Positions 34,108-42,525 of a stretch of DNA of 64,000 nucleotides are shown here, one piece after another (the first letter of the stretch is position 1; each line of letters starts with the position of its first letter). Origin of the DNA: Agathobaculum hominis (GTDB lineage: Bacteria > Bacillota > Clostridia > Oscillospirales > Butyricicoccaceae); assembly GCF_014288055.1 (NCBI RefSeq), contig NZ_JACOPK010000005.1:186001-250000 (forward strand), given 5' to 3'. The translations under genes and the position numbers were made by a program. Under the pieces are notes generated by a model that was not told the DNA's origin, did no database searches, and saw only the letters and a list, made by a program, of their open reading frames with translations.

Positions 34108-35340
34108 ATGAAGAGAGCAGCTGCCGCAGGACTTTGCGCGGCTCTGCTGTGCGGCATGTGCGCCCCGGCCTACGCGGCGGACACCGCAGCCGCACAGACC
34201 GCCGTGCAGACGCCGGTCAGGCTGACGTTCGATACGCTCGAAAAGACCGTGCGCGAGGGAAACGTTTCCATCCGCTCGTATCAGCAGACGGTGGAGAGCG
34301 CGGAAAAGACCGACGTTTCCGACCAGTACATCAACAAGTATTTCAATCTGTCGCAGCAGATCGACGCCTACGACAGGCAGATCAGGGAGCTGAAGAAGTC
34401 GCGAGACGGCATCACGGATACGGCGCTGCTCGCCTCGATCAACGGGCAGATCAAGCTGCTGCAGGCGCAGCGCGAGAGCCTGTACCGGCAGTATAACGAT
34501 CTCGACGACGACGAGGACGACGCAAAGGACGAGCAGAAGAACACGGTCAACTCGACGCGCCGTCAGATGCAGAACAACGCGGACACCATCTGCATGTCGG
34601 CCGAGAACAACTACATTTCGCTCGCGTCCATGCAGTATTCGCTCGCACAGACCGAGCGCAGCCTGCAGCAGCTCGACCGCACCATCGCGCAGACGAAAAA
34701 GCAGGTCGCCCTCGGCATCGCCACAAAGAACGCGCTCTCCGGCCTGCAGAGCCAGCGCGAGCTGCTCGCGGCGAAGCAGAAGAGCGCGCAGACCTCGGCG
34801 GACAGCCTCAGGAACACGCTCGCCATTCAGTGCGGCTACCCGACCGGCACCGAGATCACCATCGAGGCGCTGCCGGGCGTGACAAATGAGCAGCTCGCCG
34901 CCATCGACTACGAAAAGGATCTTGCCGCCGCGCTCGAGAACAGCTATTCCATCTGGTCCGCCAGCGACAGCGTGCGCAAGGCGTCCGACGACTACGAGAA
35001 CGACGTCACCAACAATCTGCACGCCTATGAGGCGGCGAAGATTCAGCGCGACGCGACCGAGGAGAGCGTAAAGAGCTCGTTCCGCAAGCTGTACAAGACC
35101 ATGCAGGAGAAGATCACCGCCATGGCCGCCGCGCAGGGCGACCTGACGCAGGCGCAGAAGACCTTCGCGGTCTCCGAGCTCCAGTACAAGCGCGGCATGA
35201 TCTCCCGGCTGAAATACGAAGAGGCGCAGGACACGTACACGACCGCTCAGGAGACAGCAGAAAACGCGCGTACCGACCTGCTGACCGCATACAACAATTA
35301 CGAGTGGGCAAAGCGCGGCGTGATGTCGAGCGCAAACTGA
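34108..35340 (+). CDS. TolC-family protein, second of two
   Basis: 410 residues from ATG 34108 (AAGAAAGG upstream). Signal peptide 1-24 (PAYAAD). Long coiled-coil segments, and the hallmark YKRGMISRLKYEEAQDTY near the C terminus matches the first protein. The two are paralogues with low overall identity. It starts 51 bases after its neighbour. Two different TolC-like partners beside one pump suggest a mixed assembly or alternative partners. Confidence 0.85.
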   Translation: MKRAAAAGLCAALLCGMCAPAYAADTAAAQTAVQTPVRLTFDTLEKTVREGNVSIRSYQQTVESAEKTDVSDQYINKYFNLSQQIDAYDRQIRELKKSRDGITDTALLASINGQIKLLQAQRESLYRQYNDLDDDEDDAKDEQKNTVNSTRRQMQNNADTICMSAENNYISLASMQYSLAQTERSLQQLDRTIAQTKKQVALGIATKNALSGLQSQRELLAAKQKSAQTSADSLRNTLAIQCGYPTGTEITIEALPGVTNEQLAAIDYEKDLAAALENSYSIWSASDSVRKASDDYENDVTNNLHAYEAAKIQRDATEESVKSSFRKLYKTMQEKITAMAAAQGDLTQAQKTFAVSELQYKRGMISRLKYEEAQDTYTTAQETAENARTDLLTAYNNYEWAKRGVMSSAN

Positions 35341-35370
35341 GAAGACAGGCAAATTCTAAGGAGGAGACCG

Positions 35371-36540
35371 ATGAAAAAACGTATTTTAGCGGCGCTGCTC
35401 GCAGCATCCATGGCGCTCTGCGCGGGCTGCGGCAGCCAGACGAGCGACGACGGGGAGGAGCAGACCGCAGCAGGCACCGCCGTTGAGGTGGCCGAGGTGA
35501 CGAAGGGCGCGATGAGCACCGAATACTCGGTCAACGGCAAGGTCGTTGCGGACAACGAGGTGCAGGTGTTCCCGATGCTCGCCGGTCAGGTGCTGACGCT
35601 CAGCGTCAGCGAGGGCGACAAGGTCGCGAAGGGGCAGACTTTGCTGAACGTGGACACCTCGTCGGTCACCTCGACCATGTCCTCGCTGCGCGAGTCGTAC
35701 AATGCGACCAAAACCGCGACCGAAAAGGCCATCGAGAACGCGCAGATCGGCGTCGAGCAGGCGCAGCTCGCCGTCGAGAACACCGAGGCGCTGCTCGAGG
35801 CAGGCGCGGCCGCTGAGCAGGATCTGACCAAGGCCAAGCAGGGCCTTGCGCAGGCGCAGGCCGGCGTACAGCAGGCGCGCGCGCAGCAGGCGGCATCTCT
35901 CGCCCAGATCCAGGCGAGCATGGACCAGATCAACAAGCAGGCCTCCTACGGCACGGTGACTGCGCCCTGCGCGGGCACGGTCACGGCGGTGAATGTCGTG
36001 CAGGGCGGCATGGCCTCCTCCGCACAGCCGGCGGTCGTCATCGCCGAGGACAGCCGCGTCAAGATCAACGCATCGGTCTCTGAGGATGTGTTCGCCGGTC
36101 TGCACACCGGCGACAGCGCGGGCGTGCAGATCTCCGTCCTGTCCGACGAGGTCAAGAGCGCGAAGATCGTCTCGCTCCCGGCAGCGGCCAACCAGCAGAC
36201 TAATCTCTATGACGTATCGGTCTCGGTTCCGTCCGGCACCGAGCCGGCCATCGGCGCGTTCGCGACCGTCATCTTCTACACCGACCGCCGCGAGAACACG
36301 CTCTCCGTTCCGACCGACTGCGTGCTGACCGGCAACGACAACGAGCGCTACCTGTTCACCGTCGACGAGAGCGGCACGACCGCTGCGCGCGTGACCGTTG
36401 AGACCGGTCTGGTCGGCAAGACCAACACCGAGATCACCTCCGGCCTGAACGAGGGCGACCGCGTCGTCGTCAAGGGTCAGTCCTACCTGTCCGACGGCTC
36501 TGCCGTCCGTGTCGTCACCAGTGACGGCGGGGAGGGTTAA
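35371..36540 (+). CDS. RND efflux periplasmic adaptor (membrane-fusion) lipoprotein
   Basis: 389 residues. The lipobox LCAGC at residues 16-20 marks Cys20 as the lipid anchor on the outer face of the membrane. Order: barrel-sandwich half (NEVQVFPMLAGQVLTLSVSEGDKV), a long helical hairpin (about 90-190, Gln/Ala-rich), second lipoyl half (YGTVTAPCAGTVTAVNVVQGG) and a beta-barrel domain. It couples the RND pump to the TolC-like proteins. GGAGGAGACCG lies before the start; the pump starts 6 bases after the stop. Confidence 0.93.
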   Translation: MKKRILAALLAASMALCAGCGSQTSDDGEEQTAAGTAVEVAEVTKGAMSTEYSVNGKVVADNEVQVFPMLAGQVLTLSVSEGDKVAKGQTLLNVDTSSVTSTMSSLRESYNATKTATEKAIENAQIGVEQAQLAVENTEALLEAGAAAEQDLTKAKQGLAQAQAGVQQARAQQAASLAQIQASMDQINKQASYGTVTAPCAGTVTAVNVVQGGMASSAQPAVVIAEDSRVKINASVSEDVFAGLHTGDSAGVQISVLSDEVKSAKIVSLPAAANQQTNLYDVSVSVPSGTEPAIGAFATVIFYTDRRENTLSVPTDCVLTGNDNERYLFTVDESGTTAARVTVETGLVGKTNTEITSGLNEGDRVVVKGQSYLSDGSAVRVVTSDGGEG

Positions 36541-36546
36541 GGCTCG

Positions 36547-39500
36547 ATGAAAGTAGCAGCAACCTTTATCAAGCACAACGTAATGACCATCCTTCTGTAT
36601 CTCATGGTCATTGTGTTCGGCTTTTACAGCTTTTCTACCCTGCCGCTCGCGCTGATGCCGTCCATGGAGGTTCCGGCGGCGATCGTGTACGCGACCTATC
36701 CGGGCGCGGGCCCGGAGGACATCGAGCAGCAGGTCGCCAAACCGCTCGAGAGCGCGGTGGCCGGTCTGTCCGGTCTGGATACGCTCCAGTCCACCTCGTC
36801 GGAGAACATGGCGATGCTCGTCGTTCAGTTCACCGACTCTACCGACCTCGACGACGCGATGACCGACCTGCGCGACAAGGTCAGCCAGGTCAAGAGTCAG
36901 CTTCCCGACGACGCCTCCGACCCGACCGTCATGAGCATCGACATCGACTCCATGCCGGTCGTGCAGGTCGCGCTGCGCGGCTCTGATCTTGCGGCGCTCC
37001 AGTCCATCGCAGAGGACGAGATCTCCCCGGCGCTCGAGCGTCTGGACGGCGTAGCGTCCGTCGATGTTTCGGGCGGCTATGAGGACGAAGTCGCGGTCAA
37101 GACCAACGCCGCGCGCCTCAAGGGCTACAACCTCACCATTACCTCGGTCGCACAGCAGCTCGGCGCGGACAACATGGCCATCCCGGGCGGCGACCTCGAC
37201 AACGGTTCGCAGACGCTTTCCGTCCGCACGGACGGCGAGTATTCCTCGCTGAACGACGTCAAGAACGCGCTCATCTCGCTCCCGGCCGGCGGTACGGTCC
37301 GTCTCAGCCAGATCGCGGACGTTTCCATGCAGCCCAAGGACCGCTCCACCATCGCCAAGGTCGACGGCGAGGAGTGCATCATGCTCTCGGTCAACAAGCA
37401 GTCAGGCTCGAACACCGTCAAGGTCGCGCAGAGCGCGGTCGACCGCCTGAACGAGGTCATCGCGGAAAACGATGCGCTTCAGGCAGACGTCGTTATGGAC
37501 CAGTCCGACTACATCAACATGACCGTCGACAACGCGGTGCAGAACATCTGGATGGGCGTGCTGTTCGCAGCGGTCGTCCTGCTCGTGTTCCTGCGCGACC
37601 TCGGCGCGACACTGTCGCTGACCATCGCGATGCCGTGCTGCATCCTGTTTACCTTCCTTATCATGAACTTGTGCGGCATCACGCTGAACATGATGTCGCT
37701 CGGCGGCATTACGCTCGGCGTCGGCATGATCGTCGATAACTCGATCGTCGTTCTGGAGAACATCTTCAGCTACCGCGCGGACGGCTACAGCCGCTGGGAC
37801 GCCTGCACGAAGGGCACGGGCGAGGTCATGACCTCGGTCACGGCGTCCACCCTGACCACCATCGCCGTATTCCTGCCGATCGCGCTGTCGGGCGGCATGA
37901 CCGGTATGATGTTCAAGGAATTCTGTATCACCATCGTCGCGCTGCTGCTCAGCTCGCTCATCATCGCGCTGACGCTCGTGCCGCTGCTGTGCTATATACT
38001 GCTCGGCGCGTCCAATGTCAGCAAGGCCGCCTCGGCGGGCTCGGATGAGCTCAAGGCCACCACGATCGTGGAAAAGCCGCTCATGCGCCGCTACCGCAGC
38101 AGCCTGAAATTCCTCATCACCCACCGCTGGGCCGGCATCGCCATCACGCTCGCCATCTGCGTCCTCAGCGTCATCAGCATCGCCATGGCCGGCATGGAGC
38201 TGATCCCGGAGATGGACCAGGGTCAGGTTTCGGTCTCGGTCTCCATGCCGAACGGCTCGACCATGGAGGATACCGCGGCCATCCAGGACCGCATCGCGGG
38301 CATTGTCATGGATAAGGTGCCGGAGACCGAGCAGATCTACTACTCGACCGGCGACTCGACCTCCATCATGTCCTCCGCCTCCGGCGCGAGCGTCACGGTT
38401 TCGCTCGTCGACCTCGACAAGCGCGACCGCTCCGCGCAGGAGATCACCAAACAGCTCCGCCGCGACCTTGCGGACATCGCCGGCTGCGAGATCACGGTCT
38501 CCGCAAGCGAATCCATGAGCATGTCCACCGACTCGGACATCAGCGTAGAGCTGACCGGCGACGACTATGACCAGCTCGCCGCGACGGCGGACGACCTCGT
38601 GGAGAAGCTCTCCGCCATCCCGGACGCGATCAACGTCGAGTCCTCTGCCGGCGAGCAGACGCCGCGCGTCGCGGTCAAGGTTCGCCGCGAGAACGCCTCG
38701 CGCTTCGGTCTGACTCCGGCCGCCATCGGCGGTCTGGTGCGCGGCGAGCTGACCGGCTCGACGGCGACCACGCTGCGCATGAACGGCGAGGAATACGACG
38801 TTACGGTATCGGGCGACGCGGACGTCGCGACCAGTCTGGACGCGCTGCGCTCGATGCAGCTGCCGACCGCAACGGGCGGCAATGTGCCGCTGAGCTCGGT
38901 CGCGGACGTTTATACCGAGCTGAGCCCGCAGTCCATCGTCCGAAAGAACCAGAAGGAGACCGTCACCATCACCGGCGAAAGTGAGTCCGGCGACGCGAAC
39001 GCCATCACCGAAAAGGTAAACGAGGTGCTCGACTCCTACGAGACGCCGGACGGCGTGGAGATCGGCGACGGCGACACCATGGCCTCCCAGATGGCTGAGA
39101 CCACCGGCTCGCTCATGCTCGCCCTCGCGGTCGCGATCGCGCTCGTCTACTTCATCCTCGCGACCCAGTTCAACTCGTTCGCGCTGCCGATCGCGATCAT
39201 GCTGATCCTGCCGATCGGCCTGCTCGGCTCGATGATGCTGCTCGCGCCGACCGGAAACCACGTTTCCATGGTCGCGCTGCTCGGCGTTATCATTCTGGCC
39301 GGTACGGTCGTCAACTCGTCCATCGTCCTGATCGACTATACCCTTCAGCGCCGGGAGCGCGGCGAGGACAAGAACACCGCCATCCTCAACGCCTGCCCGC
39401 GCCGCGTCCGTCCGGTCCTGATGACCGCGATGACCACCATCCTCGGCCTCGTGCCGATGGTATTCTCGAACGGTGAGGGCTCGGAGATGATGAAGCCGAT

Positions 39501-39699
39501 GGGCATCGTCATGATGACCGGCATGGTCATCTCGACCGTTGCAACGCTGTTCATCACGCCGGTCTACTACTCGCTGACCGACAGCATCGCAGAGCGCCTG
39601 AAAAAGCTCGTTCACCTGCCGCGCCGCAAGGGCGGCAAGGGCAGAAAGGGCGGCGGCAGCGGCGAGAACACGGAGGAAACCCCGGCTTCTGCCGAATAA
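36547..39699 (+). CDS. Efflux RND transporter permease (AcrB/HAE1 type)
   Basis: 1050 residues, full length: twelve helices in two groups, each preceded by a large extracytoplasmic loop. ATYPGAGPEDIEQQVAKPLE and MSLGGITLGVGMIVDNSIVVLEN are RND hallmarks; the latter includes helix 4 with the proton-relay aspartate region. The C terminus is basic, then Gly/Ser-rich. It should export drugs, lipids or other hydrophobic compounds using proton flow. Closest type is the Gram-positive RND group; substrate unknown. No regulator of the TetR or MarR kind lies beside the operon. Confidence 0.95.
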   Translation: MKVAATFIKHNVMTILLYLMVIVFGFYSFSTLPLALMPSMEVPAAIVYATYPGAGPEDIEQQVAKPLESAVAGLSGLDTLQSTSSENMAMLVVQFTDSTDLDDAMTDLRDKVSQVKSQLPDDASDPTVMSIDIDSMPVVQVALRGSDLAALQSIAEDEISPALERLDGVASVDVSGGYEDEVAVKTNAARLKGYNLTITSVAQQLGADNMAIPGGDLDNGSQTLSVRTDGEYSSLNDVKNALISLPAGGTVRLSQIADVSMQPKDRSTIAKVDGEECIMLSVNKQSGSNTVKVAQSAVDRLNEVIAENDALQADVVMDQSDYINMTVDNAVQNIWMGVLFAAVVLLVFLRDLGATLSLTIAMPCCILFTFLIMNLCGITLNMMSLGGITLGVGMIVDNSIVVLENIFSYRADGYSRWDACTKGTGEVMTSVTASTLTTIAVFLPIALSGGMTGMMFKEFCITIVALLLSSLIIALTLVPLLCYILLGASNVSKAASAGSDELKATTIVEKPLMRRYRSSLKFLITHRWAGIAITLAICVLSVISIAMAGMELIPEMDQGQVSVSVSMPNGSTMEDTAAIQDRIAGIVMDKVPETEQIYYSTGDSTSIMSSASGASVTVSLVDLDKRDRSAQEITKQLRRDLADIAGCEITVSASESMSMSTDSDISVELTGDDYDQLAATADDLVEKLSAIPDAINVESSAGEQTPRVAVKVRRENASRFGLTPAAIGGLVRGELTGSTATTLRMNGEEYDVTVSGDADVATSLDALRSMQLPTATGGNVPLSSVADVYTELSPQSIVRKNQKETVTITGESESGDANAITEKVNEVLDSYETPDGVEIGDGDTMASQMAETTGSLMLALAVAIALVYFILATQFNSFALPIAIMLILPIGLLGSMMLLAPTGNHVSMVALLGVIILAGTVVNSSIVLIDYTLQRRERGEDKNTAILNACPRRVRPVLMTAMTTILGLVPMVFSNGEGSEMMKPMGIVMMTGMVISTVATLFITPVYYSLTDSIAERLKKLVHLPRRKGGKGRKGGGSGENTEETPASAE

Positions 39700-39715
39700 A
39701 CCCGCCAGATTATCG

Positions 39716-39744
39716 TTGCAAAAATCAGTAAAATACTGTATGAT
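39716..39744 (+). promoter_or_regulatory. Promoter between the RND gene and the lipoprotein
   Basis: TTGCAA (39716-39721), 17-base spacer, TATGAT (39739-39744). A terminator begins about 20 bases after the expected start, so this may drive a short attenuated RNA. Confidence 0.6.
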
Positions 39745-39768
39745 AGGTGTATCAACGCCCGAAAGCGG

Positions 39769-39796
39769 AAACGGCTGCGTCAGCGCAGCCGTTTTT
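39769..39796 (+). terminator. Terminator after the efflux operon, or attenuator of the lipoprotein gene
   Basis: AAACGGCTGCG (39769-39779) pairs with CGCAGCCGTTT (39784-39794), followed by TT. It lies downstream of the promoter at 39716 and upstream of the lipoprotein start. Confidence 0.75.
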
Positions 39797-39838
39797 CCGG
39801 CCTTCCGGCAGATTTTGAGAGAGGGGAGACCGCAGTCC

Positions 39839-40498
39839 ATGAAACGATGGCCTGTTGCCGCCGCAGTGCTTGCGGCATGCCTCACCGGCTGTGCCGGGGA
39901 AACGACCGCGACCGTCAATCCGCAGACGCAGGCGCTCGAGCGTGCCGAGCAGGCGGGATTGCTCCGGGAAGAGGAGAAAAAGCCGCAGCTGCTCAGCGTG
40001 TATGAGGCGCAGAAGCTCGCGGGCGAGCAGTTCGACAGCGAAAGCTATGCAGTAGCGCCGTCGCGCGAAACGCTGGAATGCGAGATCGAGGGAGAAACAC
40101 ATTCGTTTGCCGTGTTCAACGTCAGCCGCCGCGCGGACGGCGGCGCGGTCGGACAGGTGGCCGTGGACCGTGTGACGGGCGACCGGTACAGCTATCCCGG
40201 CGAGGGCGTTCTGGGGGAGTATGACGCCCTGCTCAGTGAGCCGGAGGACACGGAGACCGACTGGGCGGGCTGCTATGCCGCCTCCTCGGGCGCGTCGGTC
40301 ACGCTCGAGCAGACCGGCGAGGGAACGTTCACCTTCACGTTCTCGGACGGCGTGACGGGCACGGCCTCGGCCGACCGCGACAGCGCAGCCTCCGAGGACG
40401 GCGAAACGCGCTTCCTGCTGCATGAAGATGTGCTGACCGTGATCGGCAGCGGCGAGACCGGAAACTATACTCGGGTCGAGCAGCCGGAAGTGCAGTAA
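39839..40498 (+). CDS. Hypothetical lipoprotein
   Basis: 219 residues from ATG 39839, with GAGAGAGGGGAGA upstream. The lipobox LTGC at about residues 16-19 predicts a lipid-anchored surface protein. The middle contains a possible YcdB/PepSY-like stretch, GAVGQVAVDRVTGDRYSYPG, and the C-terminal half looks like a small beta domain (GEGTFTFTFSDGVTGTA). I do not recognise the family with certainty. It stands alone between two terminators. Confidence 0.7.
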   Translation: MKRWPVAAAVLAACLTGCAGETTATVNPQTQALERAEQAGLLREEEKKPQLLSVYEAQKLAGEQFDSESYAVAPSRETLECEIEGETHSFAVFNVSRRADGGAVGQVAVDRVTGDRYSYPGEGVLGEYDALLSEPEDTETDWAGCYAASSGASVTLEQTGEGTFTFTFSDGVTGTASADRDSAASEDGETRFLLHEDVLTVIGSGETGNYTRVEQPEVQ

Positions 40499-40505
40499 AG
40501 AGCAG

Positions 40506-40539
40506 AAAGGACACAGACTTATTGTCTGTGTCCTTTTTT
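40506..40539 (+). terminator. Terminator after the lipoprotein gene
   Basis: AAAGGACACAGAC pairs with GTCTGTGTCCTTT around TTATT, then TTT. Confidence 0.93.
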
Positions 40540-40591
40540 GTCAAAAATTCGTCGGTATTTTTGGCTATTTTATGAAAAATGTCGAATAGCA

Positions 40592-40621
40592 TTGCCATCA
40601 GCCGAGGGCGTGTGCTATAAT
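40592..40621 (+). promoter_or_regulatory. Promoter of the PsiE-like gene
   Basis: TTGCCA (40592-40597), 18-base spacer, TATAAT (40616-40621). Confidence 0.65.
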
Positions 40622-40696
40622 GTTTACAGATAAATTGTTAAGATTTTGTCAAAAAAACAGAAGAGAGAAAGAGTAGCAGCAAGAGGAGAAAAAGAG

Positions 40697-41314
40697 ATGA
40701 AGAACCAGTTCAGAGAACGATTATCGTTCTGCGCGACCATGATCGAGATGGTGGTCGGCGGCCTTATCCTGATCGGATGCATCATATCGGGCATCGGTCT
40801 GATCGGCACGACCGACATCAGCGAGCTGCTCGGCGACGCGCATTACCTGCAGGACCGCATGAGTGATGCGTGCCTGATCCTGATCGGCGCGGAGATGCTC
40901 AAGATGATCACGAGCTATACCATCGACTCGGTGGTCGACGTCATGCTGCTCGCGATCGCGCGTCAGATGATCGTCGAGCATACCTCGCCGCAGGAAAATC
41001 TGCTGGCGGTGCTGTCGGTCGGCGTGCTGTTCGTCATTCGAAAGTTCCTGTACATTTCCCGTCTGGACAAGCGGCGCGAGCTGGAACGGAAAAGGAAAGA
41101 GGACAAGCAGAAGGGAAGCGCGCCGTCGCCCGCCGCAGAGAACGCGGAAGCGTCTGCTGCGGAGCCTCTCCAGAGCGACGAGATGCGCAAGCGCGACGAG
41201 TTCCACATCGACGAGGAGCTGGAGGAGCTGGAACGGCTCAAGGCCGCCGTCGAGCGCAAGGCGGAGGAGGAGCTCCGCCGCATCGAGCAGATGGAGAAGA
41301 ACGTTATTCACTGA
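40697..41314 (+). CDS. PsiE-like membrane protein with charged coiled-coil tail
   Basis: 205 residues from ATG 40697 (AGAGGAGAAAAAGAG upstream). Four hydrophobic segments cover about residues 12-125, with ILIGAEMLKMITSYTIDSVVDVML and AIARQMIVEHTS resembling the PsiE/phosphate-starvation family. Residues 130-205 are highly charged (Arg, Lys, Glu), with an Ala-rich stretch and a final helix HIDEELEELERLKAAVERK likely to form a coiled coil. The role is unknown. The resemblance is by eye and moderate. Confidence 0.6.
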   Translation: MKNQFRERLSFCATMIEMVVGGLILIGCIISGIGLIGTTDISELLGDAHYLQDRMSDACLILIGAEMLKMITSYTIDSVVDVMLLAIARQMIVEHTSPQENLLAVLSVGVLFVIRKFLYISRLDKRRELERKRKEDKQKGSAPSPAAENAEASAAEPLQSDEMRKRDEFHIDEELEELERLKAAVERKAEEELRRIEQMEKNVIH

Positions 41315-41340
41315 AGCTGCCGCGCGGCTGCTGTATTTAC

Positions 41341-41501
41341 GGCAACACCGCACAATTAAAGCTGCGGCGCTTTGCGGAAATTTTGTGCCCTGACTTTGTT
41401 GCGATTTCACGGTAATACATCAAGTATTACCGCAAAACCGCGCCTTGTCAGAACGCAAAATTTGCTCGCAAATCGCTCTTGTTCAATTATGCGGTATTGC
41501 C
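41341..41501. repeat. Palindromic MITE-like element, family 3
   Basis: The left end GGCAACACCGCACAATTAA and the right end, read inverted, GGCAATACCGCATAATTGAA are terminal inverted repeats of about 48 bases, with a central hairpin GGTAATAC/GTATTACC (41411-41431). TTAC stands just outside both ends, a possible 4-base target duplication. No coding frame of note. Related pieces lie at 4405 and 32717. Confidence 0.7.
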
Positions 41502-41507
41502 TTACGT

Positions 41508-41551
41508 AAAAACCCCCTGCATGGACTGAAAAATGTCATGCAGGGGGTTCT
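41508..41551 (-). terminator. Terminator of the GTPase gene pair
   Basis: AACCCCCTGCATG pairs with CATGCAGGGGGTT; on the minus strand it is followed by TTTACG after a T run. Confidence 0.85.
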
Positions 41552-41559
41552 TTTATCTT

Positions 41560-42510
41560 TTAGTTGAAGTAAACGATATCTTCCTTCGCCTTTTCGGCCG
41601 GAACGACCTCGATGGCGTGGAGCACCGGGCCTTCGCCGCGGTACTGCGGCAGCGTCTCGACCGTCACGGACGCCGTGACCGTGACCCAGTCGCGGACGCC
41701 GAGCTCTTCGGCCCTGTCATAGCGGCAGATGAAGCCGAGGAAGGTCACATCGTCTGCGCAGCAGACCATGCCGAAGCGGCCGGGCACGAACGAGCCTGCC
41801 GGAACATCCTTGCCGCGGTAGACCTGCGCGAGAAAACGGACGGTCTTGCCGTCGTACTTTTCCGGCTCGCCGGTCGCGTCGATGTACCAGAGACCGTAGT
41901 CCTCCGGCTTGATGTCGATGATGTCGGCGTCGATGTCGAACGGGAGCGGCATATTGCGCGAGTAGTCCTCGGAATTGCCGTTCAGATCGTCCAGATAGAT
42001 GGCCGCGCGCGGGTTCATCGCCTTGATGTTCTTCTTGTAGAGCATCTCCTTGAGCGCGTCCGTGCAGCGGTTGAAAACGACCATGTCGGCGGTGGTGATG
42101 TGCTCGAACATCTGCGGGCCGATGTTGTTCGAGTAGACCTCGAAGGTGGTCGCGTCGACCGTCGTGATGATCTGGTACAGCTCCCAGCGCGCCGGGAACG
42201 CCTGCATCAGCGACTCGAGCTTCCACATGCCGTTGTACTCGACGATGATGCGGTCGGGGTTGTACTTCTGCTCGATGCGCTTGAGGATGTTCGGGGTCAA
42301 ACGGTCCTCGGACTCGACCGGGACGAGAGCGGTGCCGTAGTGGGCGAGCCACTTTTCGTCGTATTCCTCAATGCCCTCCTCGCAGAGCAGCAGCGCGGTC
42401 ACTTCGTTTTCGGTGAAATTCGGGTCGGCAAGGATCTCCTTGATGAACTTGGTCTTGCCGCTCTCCAGAAAACCGGTAAAGACATATACCGGAATGGGAT
42501 TGTTAGCCAT
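41560..42510 (-). CDS. CobW-like GTPase fused to a TIGR03943/YcgQ-type C-terminal domain
   Basis: 316 residues. The P-loop is GFLESGKT at 13-20; the CxCC metal motif of COG0523 is absent and LLLCEEGIEEYDEKW stands in its place. From about 215 on, VRFLAQVYRGKDVPAGSFVPGRFGMVCCADD (read as VRFLAQVYRGKDV and PGRFGMVCCADD) matches the DUF1980/TIGR03943 domain that elsewhere is a separate protein beside a permease. Role probably in metal (zinc) homeostasis with the next gene, 15 bases upstream in transcription order. Confidence 0.8.
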   Translation of the reverse strand: MANNPIPVYVFTGFLESGKTKFIKEILADPNFTENEVTALLLCEEGIEEYDEKWLAHYGTALVPVESEDRLTPNILKRIEQKYNPDRIIVEYNGMWKLESLMQAFPARWELYQIITTVDATTFEVYSNNIGPQMFEHITTADMVVFNRCTDALKEMLYKKNIKAMNPRAAIYLDDLNGNSEDYSRNMPLPFDIDADIIDIKPEDYGLWYIDATGEPEKYDGKTVRFLAQVYRGKDVPAGSFVPGRFGMVCCADDVTFLGFICRYDRAEELGVRDWVTVTASVTVETLPQYRGEGPVLHAIEVVPAEKAKEDIVYFN

Positions 42511-42525
42511 GTGGGGGTTCCTCCC

